From contig NZ_LMEY01000032.1 in the NCBI RefSeq assembly GCF_001426665.1, positions 62,001-126,000 on the forward strand: a stretch of 64,000 nucleotides of DNA. Direction: 5' to 3'. A program made the translations under genes and the position numbers. Below the pieces are notes generated by a model. The model searched no databases. It saw only the letters and a program-made list of their open reading frames with translations, and was not told the DNA's origin. This document shows, one piece after another, positions 21,057 to 30,241 of the stretch. Every line of letters starts with the position of its first letter. Within the stretch, counting starts at the first letter, position 1. Source of the stretch: Rhizobium sp. Root1334. Lineage in GTDB: Bacteria; Pseudomonadota; Alphaproteobacteria; Rhizobiales; Rhizobiaceae.

Positions 21057-21412
21057 TCCAGCGCTCCCTTCTTCCATTCATAGATAAAGCCGATGGTCAG
21101 CACCCCGAGGAACGACATCATCGAGAAGAAGCCGAACCAGCCCATATCCTTGAACGATACCGCCCAGGGAAACAGGAACGCCACTTCAAGATCGAAGATG
21201 ATGAAGAGAATCGACACGAGATAGAATCGGATATCGAATTTCATGCGGGCGTCATCGAAGGCATTAAAGCCGCATTCGTAGGCCGAAAGCTTTTCGTCGT
21301 CAGGCGCCTTGTAGGCGACGGCGAACGGCGCGATCAGCAGCGCCAGCCCGATAACCAGCGATATACCGATGAAAATCGCGATCGGAATGTAGGAGCCGAG
21401 AAGATCTGTCAT
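21047..21412 (-). CDS. nuoA: NADH-quinone oxidoreductase subunit A
   Basis: Small membrane subunit near the quinone chamber of complex I, with three helices. The 121-residue protein contains the conserved loop [16 protein letters not shown], with the cysteine on the loop that moves between active and resting states. The frame is open further upstream, but family length and the residues [14 protein letters not shown] place the start at 21410-21412. It is the first gene of the 14-subunit nuo operon. Confidence 0.97.
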   Translation of the reverse strand: MTDLLGSYIPIAIFIGISLVIGLALLIAPFAVAYKAPDDEKLSAYECGFNAFDDARMKFDIRFYLVSILFIIFDLEVAFLFPWAVSFKDMGWFGFFSMMSFLGVLTIGFIYEWKKGALEWN

Positions 21413-21958
21413 TGTATCCGTCCCTGCCTGCGAGGCGCGCTGGAGAAGCGCAAAACAAAGGCTCACAGGCCGAAAAATATGTTGCAACGCCAAAGTGGTT
21501 AGCGCAGCCAGCGCCGCTGTGCAAGCCTTGAGAACGGTTTTCACCCCCTTGTGTCGCGGGAATGAAGACCGGCCAAAAGCTAGCATCTCCGGTGGGCAGG
21601 CGCAAATACCGGGGAATCGCGGCAGCCCTTTGCAAGACAGAGCGCCAAGCCCTTGCGCCGCAACGCCGGGGACATATGGTCGCGCTCGCTAAAATCGATT
21701 GAAATCAGAAGGCAGAAACCCCGGACGGGAGCAATGAAAGCGTACCTGGCGGACCAACGGGAGCTGCAACAAGACTGCATGGCCCCTATCCGCGTTTTGC
21801 ATGGGTGGCGATGGAGCCCGCCCCACTTCCGCCCGAAAATCCACGGCTGACCGCGCAACACCGAAGGCTGTCTTTAGCGCATTTCGCAACCCTGAAGAAC
21901 AAACACAACCTTCACGCAAGCTTGTATAGGCAACATCACCCTAATAGAGGGACGGCTC
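21413..21958. other. Divergent intergenic region between nuoA and the DUF982 gene
   Basis: This 546-base region separates two divergent genes. The short ORFs in it show no family features. It should hold the nuo promoter and the promoter of the DUF982 gene. I see no terminator, repeat or RNA gene in it. Confidence 0.5.
21497..21525 (-). promoter_or_regulatory. Candidate nuo operon promoter
   Basis: On the minus strand CTTGCA (21525-21520) and CTAACC (21502-21497) are separated by 17 bases and sit about 85 bases upstream of the nuoA start. They partly match the rhizobial sigma-70 pattern CTTGAC-N17-CTATAT. The match is weak (four and three of six), so this is only a candidate. Confidence 0.3.
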
Positions 21959-22222
21959 ATGGACGATATTCCCTGGCATGAGAGTGTTTTATTCGAATTG
22001 AACGACCGTCAAGACGTGATCACCGTCTCCAGCTCGCTGGAAGCCGCAGACCTTCTGCTCAACAAGTGGCCGAAGAAGCGTGGACCCAGCTACAAGCTGG
22101 CGGTTATGACCTGCCTCGATTCGTTTCGAGGGAAACAACCGCCCGAACTTGTCCGGCAGGATCTGATCGCCGCGGCGATCGAAGCGCATATCTATGTGAA
22201 GCCGCGCTCTATCAACACCTGA
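21959..22222 (+). CDS. DUF982 family protein
   Basis: An 87-residue soluble protein of the DUF982 type, a small family expanded in rhizobia. It begins MDDIPWHESVLFELNDR and has the typical segments SLEAADLLLNKWP and YKLAVMTCLDSFRGK near the middle. Its function is unknown. It stands alone, divergent from nuoA, with GAGGGACGG just before the ATG as a possible ribosome binding site. Confidence 0.8.
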   Translation: MDDIPWHESVLFELNDRQDVITVSSSLEAADLLLNKWPKKRGPSYKLAVMTCLDSFRGKQPPELVRQDLIAAAIEAHIYVKPRSINT

Positions 22223-22483
22223 TCACGATGGCCCGTCATTAGCATAGCGGGAGGCCGGCCTGCCCGATAGGCATCCGCCGCAAATTTCGTCATTACCCGC
22301 AAAGGTGCAGCGGAAGATTTGCGTACCGTGAAGGAATCGTGGGCTGCCCCTTCCCCCGCCGTCATGCGGAAATGCGAGCTTCATGCGGCCGCCCGCGCAT
22401 GTCAAAAGACGGCAAGAACCGACCGGGACCTGAGGTCCCGTCGGCTTTCAAATCACACTTGCATTTGAAATCTTAGCGGAAAA

Positions 22484-22560
22484 TGGCGCGAGTGACGGGG
22501 CTCGAACCCGCGACCTCCGGCGTGACAGGCCGGCACTCTAACCAACTGAGCTACACCCGC
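22484..22560 (-). tRNA. tRNA-Asp (GUC), copy 1
   Basis: A 77-base cloverleaf on the minus strand, with the acceptor pair GCGGGTG/CACTCGC, anticodon loop CTGTCAC (anticodon GTC), T-loop TTCGAGC and an encoded CCA end. It is identical to the copy 51 bases upstream. The GGGACC-TGA-GGTCCC hairpin at 22427-22441 downstream could help end the transcript. Confidence 0.97.
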
Positions 22561-22611
22561 GCATTATAGTACAAACCACCCGGACATAAGCAGAAACTGC
22601 TATTCTTGAAA

Positions 22612-22688
22612 TGGCGCGAGTGACGGGGCTCGAACCCGCGACCTCCGGCGTGACAGGCCGGCACTCTAACCAACTGAGCTACACCCGC
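22612..22688 (-). tRNA. tRNA-Asp (GUC), copy 2
   Basis: Identical in all 77 bases to the other tRNA-Asp gene, with anticodon GTC and an encoded CCA. Several flanking bases on each side are also the same. As the upstream member on the minus strand it is presumably transcribed together with copy 1. Confidence 0.97.
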
Positions 22689-23095
22689 GCATTTCATTTC
22701 AAGTCGTCCAGATGCTTTTGCATCCGCTCGAAGCGGCTAGGCCGTTTCGATGAGCGGCTAACTACGAGGTTCGTCTTTGGGTGTCAAGCAGGTTTGGAGA
22801 CAAAACAGTGACAGCCATCGAATTGTTTCCACAGGCTCGAAAAAGCGTCCTTCAAAATTTCACAGGAGCAACCAACGCACCTCCGTTTCGATCATAATTT
22901 GTCCCGCCGCCCTTCCCCTTTTTGTCTCCACAGTAGCAATGCCGGTTTTCCACATCCGATTTGTCAGGCGACAGCCAGCGATACCGGGACTTTGAAAAAA
23001 AAACGAAAAAATCTTCCAATCCGCTCTTGCGGTTTTCCGCCGATACGCATAGATCACGGCCACCGACGCGGCAGACACTGCTTCTGCTTCGCGAA
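22689..23095. other. Intergenic region between tRNA-Asp and tRNA-Val
   Basis: This 407-base stretch lies between oppositely oriented tRNA genes. It holds no supportable protein gene. It must contain the two tRNA promoters; no integrase fragment or repeated attachment sequence is visible. Confidence 0.5.
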
Positions 23096-23171
23096 GGGCG
23101 ATTAGCTCAGTTGGTAGAGCGCCTCGTTTACACCGAGGATGTCGGGAGTTCGAGTCTCTCATCGCCCACCA
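23096..23171 (+). tRNA. tRNA-Val (UAC)
   Basis: A 76-base cloverleaf with acceptor pair GGGCGAT/ATCGCCC, D-loop AGCTCAGTTGGTAGAGC, anticodon loop TTTACAC (anticodon TAC), T-arm GGGAGTTCGAGTCTCTC and an encoded CCA. It reads GTA and, by wobble, other valine codons. A T-rich stretch follows. Confidence 0.97.
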
Positions 23172-23364
23172 TTTTCTTTTCATCTAAATTTGACAGCATC
23201 CCTCCATCCGGGTGTTTTTGCGCGTTTCCTTAAACAGCAGCATCAGAGCCTCTTGCCATATGGCAGAGGCGTTGCCATCTGTGGCGAGCAAAATTAAGGA
23301 GCCTGCCCCTCCACGGACTGGACAGCCGGGACTGGGTATCGAGGCGTTAAGAGGGAAATATCAC

Positions 23365-23622
23365 ATGAGGAAAGCAATTCTGGCAGCGACGCTTGCTGCA
23401 GGCCTTACTGCCTGTAACGCCATGCCCGAAATAAGCCCTATCCCTGGCAGCATCACCTATGGCGGCCAGCCGGCAACCAAGTTGACCAAAGCCCCGGTCG
23501 GCAGCGTCCTTCATCACCAGCTGAACGACCAATATGGCAAGCGCGCCGAGGAAACCTACATCATCCAGCCTGACCGCTCTCTGAGGCTCGTGCGCAGGGA
23601 GCAAATCGTCGACCCCAACTAA
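23365..23622 (+). CDS. Small predicted lipoprotein
   Basis: An unrecognised 85-residue protein. It starts MRKAILAATLAAGLTACNA, a signal peptide with a good lipobox (LTAC), so it should be lipid-anchored at the cysteine at residue 17. The mature part contains a short beta-rich region ending YIIQPDRSLRLVRREQ. The ATG at 23365 is preceded by GAGGGAAAT as ribosome binding site; a longer frame upstream has no secretory signal and is rejected. It stands alone between tRNA-Val and a convergent unknown gene. Confidence 0.75.
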   Translation: MRKAILAATLAAGLTACNAMPEISPIPGSITYGGQPATKLTKAPVGSVLHHQLNDQYGKRAEETYIIQPDRSLRLVRREQIVDPN

Positions 23623-23684
23623 ATCCGCCCGCCTTCGCGGACGAATTTCACGGCCTGAAATCCAAGGCGCGACGCTGTCGCTGG

Positions 23685-24059
23685 CTAAACCTCTTCCTTT
23701 TTCCGGACCGGCGCCTTGCGCTTGGGTTCTTCCGGAGCGTCCGGCAAATAGGGCTTTTCGCCCTTCGGCGTCGGCGCCAGGAGGTTTTTCAGCGCCGACA
23801 GACGGTCCCTGAGCAAGGGCCGAAACCGCGTCGCGCGATAGGGCATGTCGGCGGCGCCATACCCTTCCGGCCCGTCGTCATTGCCCCGGTGGATTTCGGC
23901 CAGTTTCACACCGATGAATTCCCCATCGATGTAATGCTTGTAAGGCCCGACCCAGCGAATCGTATAGATTTGGCCTTTGCGGATGCCCTGATCGATCGAG
24001 ACGTTCTTGAACTTGTCGTCGATGCAGACGACCTTTTGCCCAACATGAAAATTGTACAT
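23685..24059 (-). CDS. Conserved hypothetical protein
   Basis: Unrecognised 124-residue soluble protein. Residues 1-50 (FHVGQKVVCIDD, then KGQIYTIRWVG) look like a small SH3-like barrel of the kind found in phage-borne and rhizobial hypothetical proteins. The C-terminus is basic and proline-rich (residues 90-124). It starts with ATG at 24057-24059 and has no operon partner. Its function cannot be given. Confidence 0.7.
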   Translation of the reverse strand: MYNFHVGQKVVCIDDKFKNVSIDQGIRKGQIYTIRWVGPYKHYIDGEFIGVKLAEIHRGNDDGPEGYGAADMPYRATRFRPLLRDRLSALKNLLAPTPKGEKPYLPDAPEEPKRKAPVRKKEEV

Positions 24060-24205
24060 CGGCGGAACCCTTCAGCGGCAGTCTGCGGGCGCATGCTCCC
24101 GCGACGTAAACCTTCGTCTTCAGATAGCTGTGTTCTCCCGCCTATTGCAACGCGGAAACGGCAAGAATCGTCGGCCTGGTTTTGTTCTGCGCGTGCCGGG
24201 ACGCA

Positions 24206-24604
24206 TCACGCCGATTGGTATTGTTCTTCGCTCACCAGTTCCATCCAGTCGACCGCCTTGCCGTCAAGCGCTTCCTGGATGGCGATATGGGTCATGCCGG
24301 TCGTGGCAGTGGCGCCGTGCCAGTGCTTTTCACCCGGCGGAAACCAGACGGTATCCCCCGCCTTGATTGCGCGAACCGGCTCACCCCAGGTCTGGGCAAG
24401 GCCACTACCGGATGTAACGAACAGCGTCTGACCGAGCGGATGAGTGTGCCAGGCCGTTCTTGCTCCCGGCTCGAAGGTGACGGACACGCAGCGCATGCGG
24501 GCCGGCTCCGGCGCATCATGTATCGGGTCCTGCCGAACGTTGCCGGTAAAATAATCTGCCGGTGGGCGAACGGATGGGCGCGATCCGCAAGCTTTGATCT
24601 CCAT
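24206..24604 (-). CDS. Cupin domain protein
   Basis: A 132-residue single-domain cupin. The metal-binding motif 1 is in RTAWHTHPLGQTLFVTSG and motif 2 in VWFPPGEKHWHGA, so the histidine ligands are present. Proteins of this kind are usually annotated only as cupin, and the substrate is unknown. The ATG at 24602-24604 (MEIKACGSRPS) is chosen because the longer frame adds an unrelated N-terminus. It is separated from yhaN by 121 bases. Confidence 0.82.
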   Translation of the reverse strand: MEIKACGSRPSVRPPADYFTGNVRQDPIHDAPEPARMRCVSVTFEPGARTAWHTHPLGQTLFVTSGSGLAQTWGEPVRAIKAGDTVWFPPGEKHWHGATATTGMTHIAIQEALDGKAVDWMELVSEEQYQSA

Positions 24605-24725
24605 GGCGATAGGCTCCCTGATATTTGCCGCCATCCGGCGGACGTCACTAATAGGCGGAACATAGCGCGTTCCGGCCCAATGTCTCCCCGTCACATCCGA
24701 GACCACGCTTCAGCAAACTCCACAA

Positions 24726-27700
24726 TCACAGCGTATGGATCGTTACGTCCGGGCAGGCCGTGCGGGCGATGTCGCAGAGATGCTGATGATGGGTCAGATA
24801 AATCACCTGCCCAACCCCTGCCATTTCCGCCATCAAGGAAAAGGCGTGCCCGGCACGTCCATCGTCGAAGGTCTCCATGATGTCATCGGCGATGAAAGGC
24901 AGCGATTCGCGTGTCGTGGCGATCTCGTGATAGCCGGCCATGCGCAGCGCCAGATAGAGCTGGAAGCGGGTGCCCTTGGAAAGATCGCGCGCCAGTTTCG
25001 ATCCACCACCGGCAGCATTGGCGATCAAGAATTCCTCGCCCTTCTCGGCCTGTGTCGTCAGCCCTACATAGTCACCGCCGCTGATGACGCTGAACGCCGT
25101 TGACGCCCGGCGCATCATCGCGCTGCGATGACGCTCGCGGTAGAGCCTGAGCGCCGTTTCACCAGCCAGAATGCCCATGCGCAGCCGCAGATAGGCGGTC
25201 GCGCGCTCCTCGATCTCCGCCAGCACCGTGCGGCGCTTTTCCTCGATATGGGCCGCTGCATCGCCGCCACCGATGGCCGCCAGCGCCCTTTCGGCATCGC
25301 GCCGTTCAGCATGCAATTCGGCACCGTCGCGCTCGGCCTGTTCAAACCGGGCCTGCAAGGCCGCCATTTCCAGCCGTAGGCCGTCTGCGTCGACGGCACT
25401 CAGCAGCATTTCCGCTTCATCGGCACGTCCAACACCAAGCCGGGCGGCCAGATCGGCCTCAGCCTCGGCAATCCGCTCGCGCAGTCGCTGACGCGCCTTG
25501 ACCGTTTCCAGATGGGCGCCGACTTCCAGCAGCGAGCTGCTGTCGAACAGATCCAGCATGCCGCGCTTCTGTGCGTCGTGGCGTTCGCGCGATTCGCCCA
25601 GCGCCCGCCTTTCCGCGATGCGAGCATCATTCTCGTCCGAAAGACGCCGGAACAACGTTTCCTGCCGCTCGGCACCGGCCAACCGGTCGCGAATCGTCTG
25701 AACAACGAGGAGCGGTTCATCCGATACTGCGATGGCAAGTTTTTCAGCCAGCGTCCGGACAATGGTTGCGAAGGCCAGTTGATCTTTTCGCATGCCATCG
25801 ATTCGATGATCGAGATCAGCCTTGCGCTGGATCAGTTTGTCCAGATCCTGAAGGATTGTCAGGACAGGCGTAATCTCCTGTGGCGACAAGGGCGTTGTTG
25901 CCTCGGCGAGCCACGTGGCACCAATAGCCTCCTGCCAACGCGTGCTCCACTCCGCCATGTCCTCGGAAGCGGCCGACCATGCGGCCGTGCGCAAGCGCAG
26001 CGCAGCCCCGGCCCGCTCCACCGTTTCCGCAGCCGTGACATGCGCCCGGTGGGCGGATTGCAGATCGTGGATAATATGCTCGGCAAAAGCAATCGCATCC
26101 TCCAACCGCGCCGGCATGCCCTTCACCACACCGCCGTGCTCCAGCACCTCTGTCAGTCGCTGCATGGCCTTGGCTTCATCCGCCACGGCAAGCCGCGCGT
26201 CCTGCTGGGCTGTGCGCAGCTGGTTACGCACCTCAAGCGCCGCCACCCGCCGCCCAAGCCACGCCACCAGCTGGTTCAGCTTGGTATTCTCGGGCAATCC
26301 ACATTCAACAGCTGCAGCCGAAATCTCCGACCTTAGCGCGGCAATCGCGGCATGCGCCGCCTCATGTTGCTGACGGAACGCCAAAAGCTTGCCGTTACGC
26401 TCGGCGACGGAGAGCGAAAGTCCCCTTGCCTGCGCAAGGTCCTGCGAATGCGCCAGCCTGAGGGCCGCTGCCTCGTCGTCCTTCTTGAGCACGTTTTCGA
26501 AAACGCGGGCGCTGTCAGCGTCCAGTTGTGCCGCATGCGCCTGCCAGGCACGGTCGCGCTCCTGGCGCAGCGTCAAGGCGGCATCGTCGGCAGTAAAGCC
26601 GCCTGTCCGTGTCAATTCGTGAAGCTTGGCTTCATCGCCAGCCGTCAGCGCCGCCTCTTCGGCAATACGGTCGTCAAGCCGCTTCAGCTGTTCCGTCAGC
26701 GTTGCCCGCCGCTCCGTCCATTCGGCAAGGTCGGTTTCCTCGGGGACGGAAATGACCGTCAGGCTATCAGCGTCGAACGAAGCGGGCGACAGCGTTGCAA
26801 GCTTGTCAGCCAGGAGGTCTTCCAGCGCTGCGATCTGACGGTTGGCCGTCTGCTGCCGCAGCAGGCAATCATTCTGACGCAGAGTCCGTAACATGTCAGT
26901 CAAAGCAGCGGGTTCCCCGCCCTGCGAAGAGCCGCCGGACACAAGTGCCGCCTGAACCTTGAGCGCTTCCGCATTTTCCGCCTCGGAAAGCGTCTTTTCC
27001 CGCAGGGCAGCATCCAGCCGCTCGTTCAGCGCGGCATGCTTCTGTGCCAGATCTTGCAGCCGGCCGGCGATCGCGGCGGGCAGGATGAGTGCAGCGGCAT
27101 CAGGCATGTCAGCCCGCTCGAGGCGACCGACACGGACAGCAATGTCGGCGGCGATCTTGGCACGCTCGTCAAGCCGATTCGGCATATCGCTGGCAGCCGT
27201 CCGGTGGCGGGCTTCCAGACCTGAATTTTCCAGATCGCGGATATCCCCAGCCAGCGCCAGCACCGCCTCATCCCGCTCGATGGCAATGACTTCAGCGGCT
27301 CTGCGGTCGATATCGGCGTCCAGCTGCACCAACCGGGCGTCGATTGTGGTTTCCTCACGCTGCAATTGCGGCAAAAGGGCATGCCAGGCGGCTGGTGGCT
27401 CCGGCAGGTCGGCGAAAGCAGCAAGCTCGGAACGCTGGCCGCGCAATCGGGCGAGAATCGGCAGCGCTTCGATGCGGTCGCGGGCGTGATCGAGAGACAC
27501 GCGCAGTTCAGCCCGTGCCTTTGCGGAGGCATCATGCCGCTCGGCAGCTGCGTCGCGCACCTTGCGCAAAGCGGCAAATTCGCGGGCGTTGATATCGATG
27601 GCGGCTTTCTCGTCCTTCAGTGCCTCAAGCTCAGCTTTCAACTCCGCCAGCTTATGTTTCCGGCCCTGCGGCTTGTAGAAAGCATCCGCCTGAGCTTTCA

Positions 27701-28199
27701 ACCCGGATAAGATGGCGCTGCTGTCCGGCAAGCCGGAGCTGGCCGAAAACAACAGGGCGCCAAGCTCCCCTTCACTTTTCAGGATACTTTCGCCGCCCTT
27801 TTCGATGCTGTCGTCATCGAGCGAAAACATCATCTGATAGGTCGCCCGGTCGATCGAACCCAGGGCCGCTGAAAACAGGTTGTCCGGCAGCGGCTGGTCG
27901 TCAGGCCCCAACAGAGAGTTCTGATTGCGCTTTACCCGCGAGACGGAATGCACCCTGCCCCCGGTCTCGATGACGCCGCCGACCCGCATGGTCGCATAGG
28001 GATGCAGAAAACCGTAGCCGCTCAGCCGCTCGATGCCGAACAGCAGATCGAGGAAAGCGGAAAACAGCGTTGATTTTCCCGCCTCGTTCGGGCCGTAGAC
28101 GAGATGAAAATCTGCATGTCCGGGGCGTGCGTCGCCGAAATTCAGACTGCGGCCGGTGAATTTTCCATAGCGAAGCAGATCGAGACGGTTAAGACGCAT
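24726..28199 (-). CDS. yhaN: YhaN-type AAA ATPase, SbcC/Rad50-like
   Basis: A 1157-residue SMC-like ATPase, the likely partner of the nuclease encoded upstream. The Walker A motif is at residues 34-41 in YGPNEAGKSTLFSAFLDLLFG (GPNEAGKS), the middle 800 residues are heptad-rich coiled coil, and the C-terminal head has an ABC-type signature region (LSKGTRFQLYLALRMAGY) and Walker B (LPFIADDIMETFDD). It belongs to the COG4717 group; its Bacillus relative is linked to DNA repair. Its ATG shares one base with the stop of the nuclease gene, as expected for a two-subunit complex. Confidence 0.9.
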   Translation of the reverse strand: MRLNRLDLLRYGKFTGRSLNFGDARPGHADFHLVYGPNEAGKSTLFSAFLDLLFGIERLSGYGFLHPYATMRVGGVIETGGRVHSVSRVKRNQNSLLGPDDQPLPDNLFSAALGSIDRATYQMMFSLDDDSIEKGGESILKSEGELGALLFSASSGLPDSSAILSGLKAQADAFYKPQGRKHKLAELKAELEALKDEKAAIDINAREFAALRKVRDAAAERHDASAKARAELRVSLDHARDRIEALPILARLRGQRSELAAFADLPEPPAAWHALLPQLQREETTIDARLVQLDADIDRRAAEVIAIERDEAVLALAGDIRDLENSGLEARHRTAASDMPNRLDERAKIAADIAVRVGRLERADMPDAAALILPAAIAGRLQDLAQKHAALNERLDAALREKTLSEAENAEALKVQAALVSGGSSQGGEPAALTDMLRTLRQNDCLLRQQTANRQIAALEDLLADKLATLSPASFDADSLTVISVPEETDLAEWTERRATLTEQLKRLDDRIAEEAALTAGDEAKLHELTRTGGFTADDAALTLRQERDRAWQAHAAQLDADSARVFENVLKKDDEAAALRLAHSQDLAQARGLSLSVAERNGKLLAFRQQHEAAHAAIAALRSEISAAAVECGLPENTKLNQLVAWLGRRVAALEVRNQLRTAQQDARLAVADEAKAMQRLTEVLEHGGVVKGMPARLEDAIAFAEHIIHDLQSAHRAHVTAAETVERAGAALRLRTAAWSAASEDMAEWSTRWQEAIGATWLAEATTPLSPQEITPVLTILQDLDKLIQRKADLDHRIDGMRKDQLAFATIVRTLAEKLAIAVSDEPLLVVQTIRDRLAGAERQETLFRRLSDENDARIAERRALGESRERHDAQKRGMLDLFDSSSLLEVGAHLETVKARQRLRERIAEAEADLAARLGVGRADEAEMLLSAVDADGLRLEMAALQARFEQAERDGAELHAERRDAERALAAIGGGDAAAHIEEKRRTVLAEIEERATAYLRLRMGILAGETALRLYRERHRSAMMRRASTAFSVISGGDYVGLTTQAEKGEEFLIANAAGGGSKLARDLSKGTRFQLYLALRMAGYHEIATTRESLPFIADDIMETFDDGRAGHAFSLMAEMAGVGQVIYLTHHQHLCDIARTACPDVTIHTL

Positions 28200-29476
28200 C
28201 AGAGATCGGCCCCCGCATCACTGCCATGCAGATAGGCAAGCACATCATCACTGCCGGCAAGAGCGACAGTTTCGGCCAACCGCACGGCCGCCTTCTCGTC
28301 CCCGGCCAGGCTTTCGCGCAATTCGCGCGGCAACTGCAGCAACAGTTCATCGAGCACTGCGCTGGCTTCCTGGCGAAAGGCGTGGGACGTCAGTACGTCG
28401 GTGCGGATCAGGCTGGCCAGTTCCTCCACCGGGTCAGGGCCGGTCAAGGTCGTTTCTGCGTCCATGCCCCGGCAATCGATATCGACTTTCTCAATCCAGC
28501 ACCCATTGAGACCGGCGCCAAGATTGGTGATTTCGGCCAAGAGGAAATCGGGATCACGCCTGAGCTTCCAGACCAGCGGCGTTGTACCGGTCAGTGAGAT
28601 TCTGAGGATGAGATGGTCAGCATCGGCCCCGTTCCGGAGCGACGGCAGAGTTTCGCCTACCCTCTCCAGCATTTGCCGCCAGTCCTGTACGCCGGTCAGG
28701 TCGATCGCAACACGCTCGAATACCGCCTGTCCGATTGGATGCTCGCGGTACCCCAGTACACCATCATCACCGATGGTAACCAGTGTCACTGTCTTCGGCC
28801 CCGCCTCGTTGATGTCACGCCCCTGCGGCATGCCAGGCATGACGACCAACGGGTTCTCACAGTGAACCTGCCGCATGTGGACATGGCCGAGCGCCCAATA
28901 ATCAAAACCGTGTCGCGCCAGTTCGGCCACGTTTGTCGGCGCATAGGGATCATGGCCCGGCGTACCGGCAAGGCTGGTGTGCAGCATGCCGATATTGACG
29001 GCATCGGCAACCGGCGGCTGGAAGGATGGCAAGAGGCTGTCAGGCGCATGCGGATTGGCAAAACTGATGCCGTGGATATGGACGCCACGGCCATCGCCGA
29101 GAGATTTGGCAAGCACCGGCTTTGCCCGGCCAGCGAACACATGCACATTGGACGGAAAGGTCAGCTCGCGGGTCATTGCCGACTGCGAATCGTGGTTGCC
29201 GCGAATGAGGAACACGCTGATCCCCGCCGCCTCCAACCGGCGCAGTTCGCTCGACAAATAGAGCGCCGTGTTCATCGATGTCTGGGATCCGTCGTAGAGA
29301 TCGCCAGCGATCAGCAGGGCATCGACACTCTCTGCCAGGCACAGGTCTACGATCCTTGCAAGGGCGGTGCGGGTCGCACCGCGTACCAGTGCCGCAAGTT
29401 CCGGATTTTTCAACGCAAGACTGCGCAAGGGTGAATCGAGATGAAGATCGGCGGTATGGACAAAACGAAAGGGCAT
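28199..29476 (-). CDS. yhaO: YhaO-type DNA repair exonuclease, SbcD/Mre11-like
   Basis: A 425-residue calcineurin-type metallophosphoesterase and probable nuclease of the YhaO/YhaN complex. Metal-binding motifs are in order: FVHTADLHLDSPL near residue 5, LLIAGDLYDG, RGNHDSQS, and GHVHM. The C-terminal capping region would contact the ATPase. The ATG at 29474-29476 (MPFRFVHTADL) is chosen over 15 upstream codons with no homology to the family. It is divergent from a MarR regulator across a 197-base gap. Confidence 0.9.
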   Translation of the reverse strand: MPFRFVHTADLHLDSPLRSLALKNPELAALVRGATRTALARIVDLCLAESVDALLIAGDLYDGSQTSMNTALYLSSELRRLEAAGISVFLIRGNHDSQSAMTRELTFPSNVHVFAGRAKPVLAKSLGDGRGVHIHGISFANPHAPDSLLPSFQPPVADAVNIGMLHTSLAGTPGHDPYAPTNVAELARHGFDYWALGHVHMRQVHCENPLVVMPGMPQGRDINEAGPKTVTLVTIGDDGVLGYREHPIGQAVFERVAIDLTGVQDWRQMLERVGETLPSLRNGADADHLILRISLTGTTPLVWKLRRDPDFLLAEITNLGAGLNGCWIEKVDIDCRGMDAETTLTGPDPVEELASLIRTDVLTSHAFRQEASAVLDELLLQLPRELRESLAGDEKAAVRLAETVALAGSDDVLAYLHGSDAGADL

Positions 29477-29673
29477 GGCGGACCATGGCCTGCCGTCCGG
29501 CCTTGCGTCAATGCCACACATGCCTCGCCGCAGGGTCTATTCAGCGCTTTCAACACAGCAACATTATTGGGGAAATGCGGGACCTTGGCGCAAGGGTCCC
29601 GAATTAGACTTGACTATAACGCTAACAATACCGTCATTTGACATGGCCCCTCACAATATCCATATGAAACATC

Positions 29674-30144
29674 ATGAAATCCACATTCGAAGTCTCCGAC
29701 AAGCTCTTTGAGCTTTACCATCGCGTTCACCGCCTCATCAACGAATCGATGACGGAGGAAGGCGTGTCGTTGGCGCGCAGCAAATTCCTGTTTTTCCTCA
29801 GCAAGCTTGGTCCCTGCCGGTCGACTGATATCGCCGGCGCGCTGAATTTTGCGCCGCGGACGGTGACGGAAGCCATCGACGGGTTGGAACGCGACAAGCT
29901 GGTGGTGCGCAAACCGGATCCGGAAGACCGCCGGGCAAAGATCGTGTCGATCACCGATGTCGGACGCGTCGTTCTGGAAGCCGCCGAACATCCGCGCAAG
30001 CAACTGATCGAGGAAATCTTCTCGGCGCTTGACGATCAGCAGCTCGACCAGATGCACGACATCGTCAGCCGGCTTGTGGTCAAGGCGGAAGAGATTCGCA
30101 AACGCAAGGAAACCGAAGAGGCTGGCAGCAAGGCCGCCGAATAA
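29674..30144 (+). CDS. MarR family transcriptional regulator
   Basis: A 156-residue winged-helix regulator. The recognition region is ALNFAPRTVTEAIDGLERD and the wing is KPDPEDRRAKIVSITDVG, both typical of MarR proteins; the C-terminal 25 residues are charged and probably disordered. The ATG at 29674 follows a gap with CTTGACTATAAC near 29611 that may belong to its promoter. It is divergent from yhaO and could control it, but this is a guess from position. A perfect bidirectional terminator follows the stop. Confidence 0.88.
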   Translation: MKSTFEVSDKLFELYHRVHRLINESMTEEGVSLARSKFLFFLSKLGPCRSTDIAGALNFAPRTVTEAIDGLERDKLVVRKPDPEDRRAKIVSITDVGRVVLEAAEHPRKQLIEEIFSALDDQQLDQMHDIVSRLVVKAEEIRKRKETEEAGSKAAE

Positions 30145-30189
30145 ACGTCCCGCTCGCCACAGCCTTTTGCCTGCGAACAGACCAAATAG

Positions 30190-30220
30190 AAAAGGCCGGA
30201 GCATCATGCTCCGGCCTTTT
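30190..30220. terminator. Bidirectional intrinsic terminator
   Basis: A perfect 31-base palindrome with arms of 15 (AAAAGGCCGGAGCAT and its complement) around a single base. It ends in TTTT on both strands. It lies between the convergent marR and phytase-like genes and can end both transcripts. Confidence 0.9.
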
Positions 30221-30241
30221 CCGTTTCCAGGACTTAAGCGA

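Noticed and set aside
22427-22470. Hairpins downstream of tRNA-Asp as a definite terminator or sRNA
   Set aside because: GGGACC/GGTCCC and TTTCAAAT/ATTTGAAA arms exist, but neither is followed by a T run on the minus strand, so I only mention them as possible.
21959-24725. Genomic island integrated at the tRNA genes
   Set aside because: The stretch has accessory-like small genes beside tRNA-Asp and tRNA-Val, but there is no integrase, no repeat of a tRNA 3' end other than the full tandem copy, and no obvious base-composition break.
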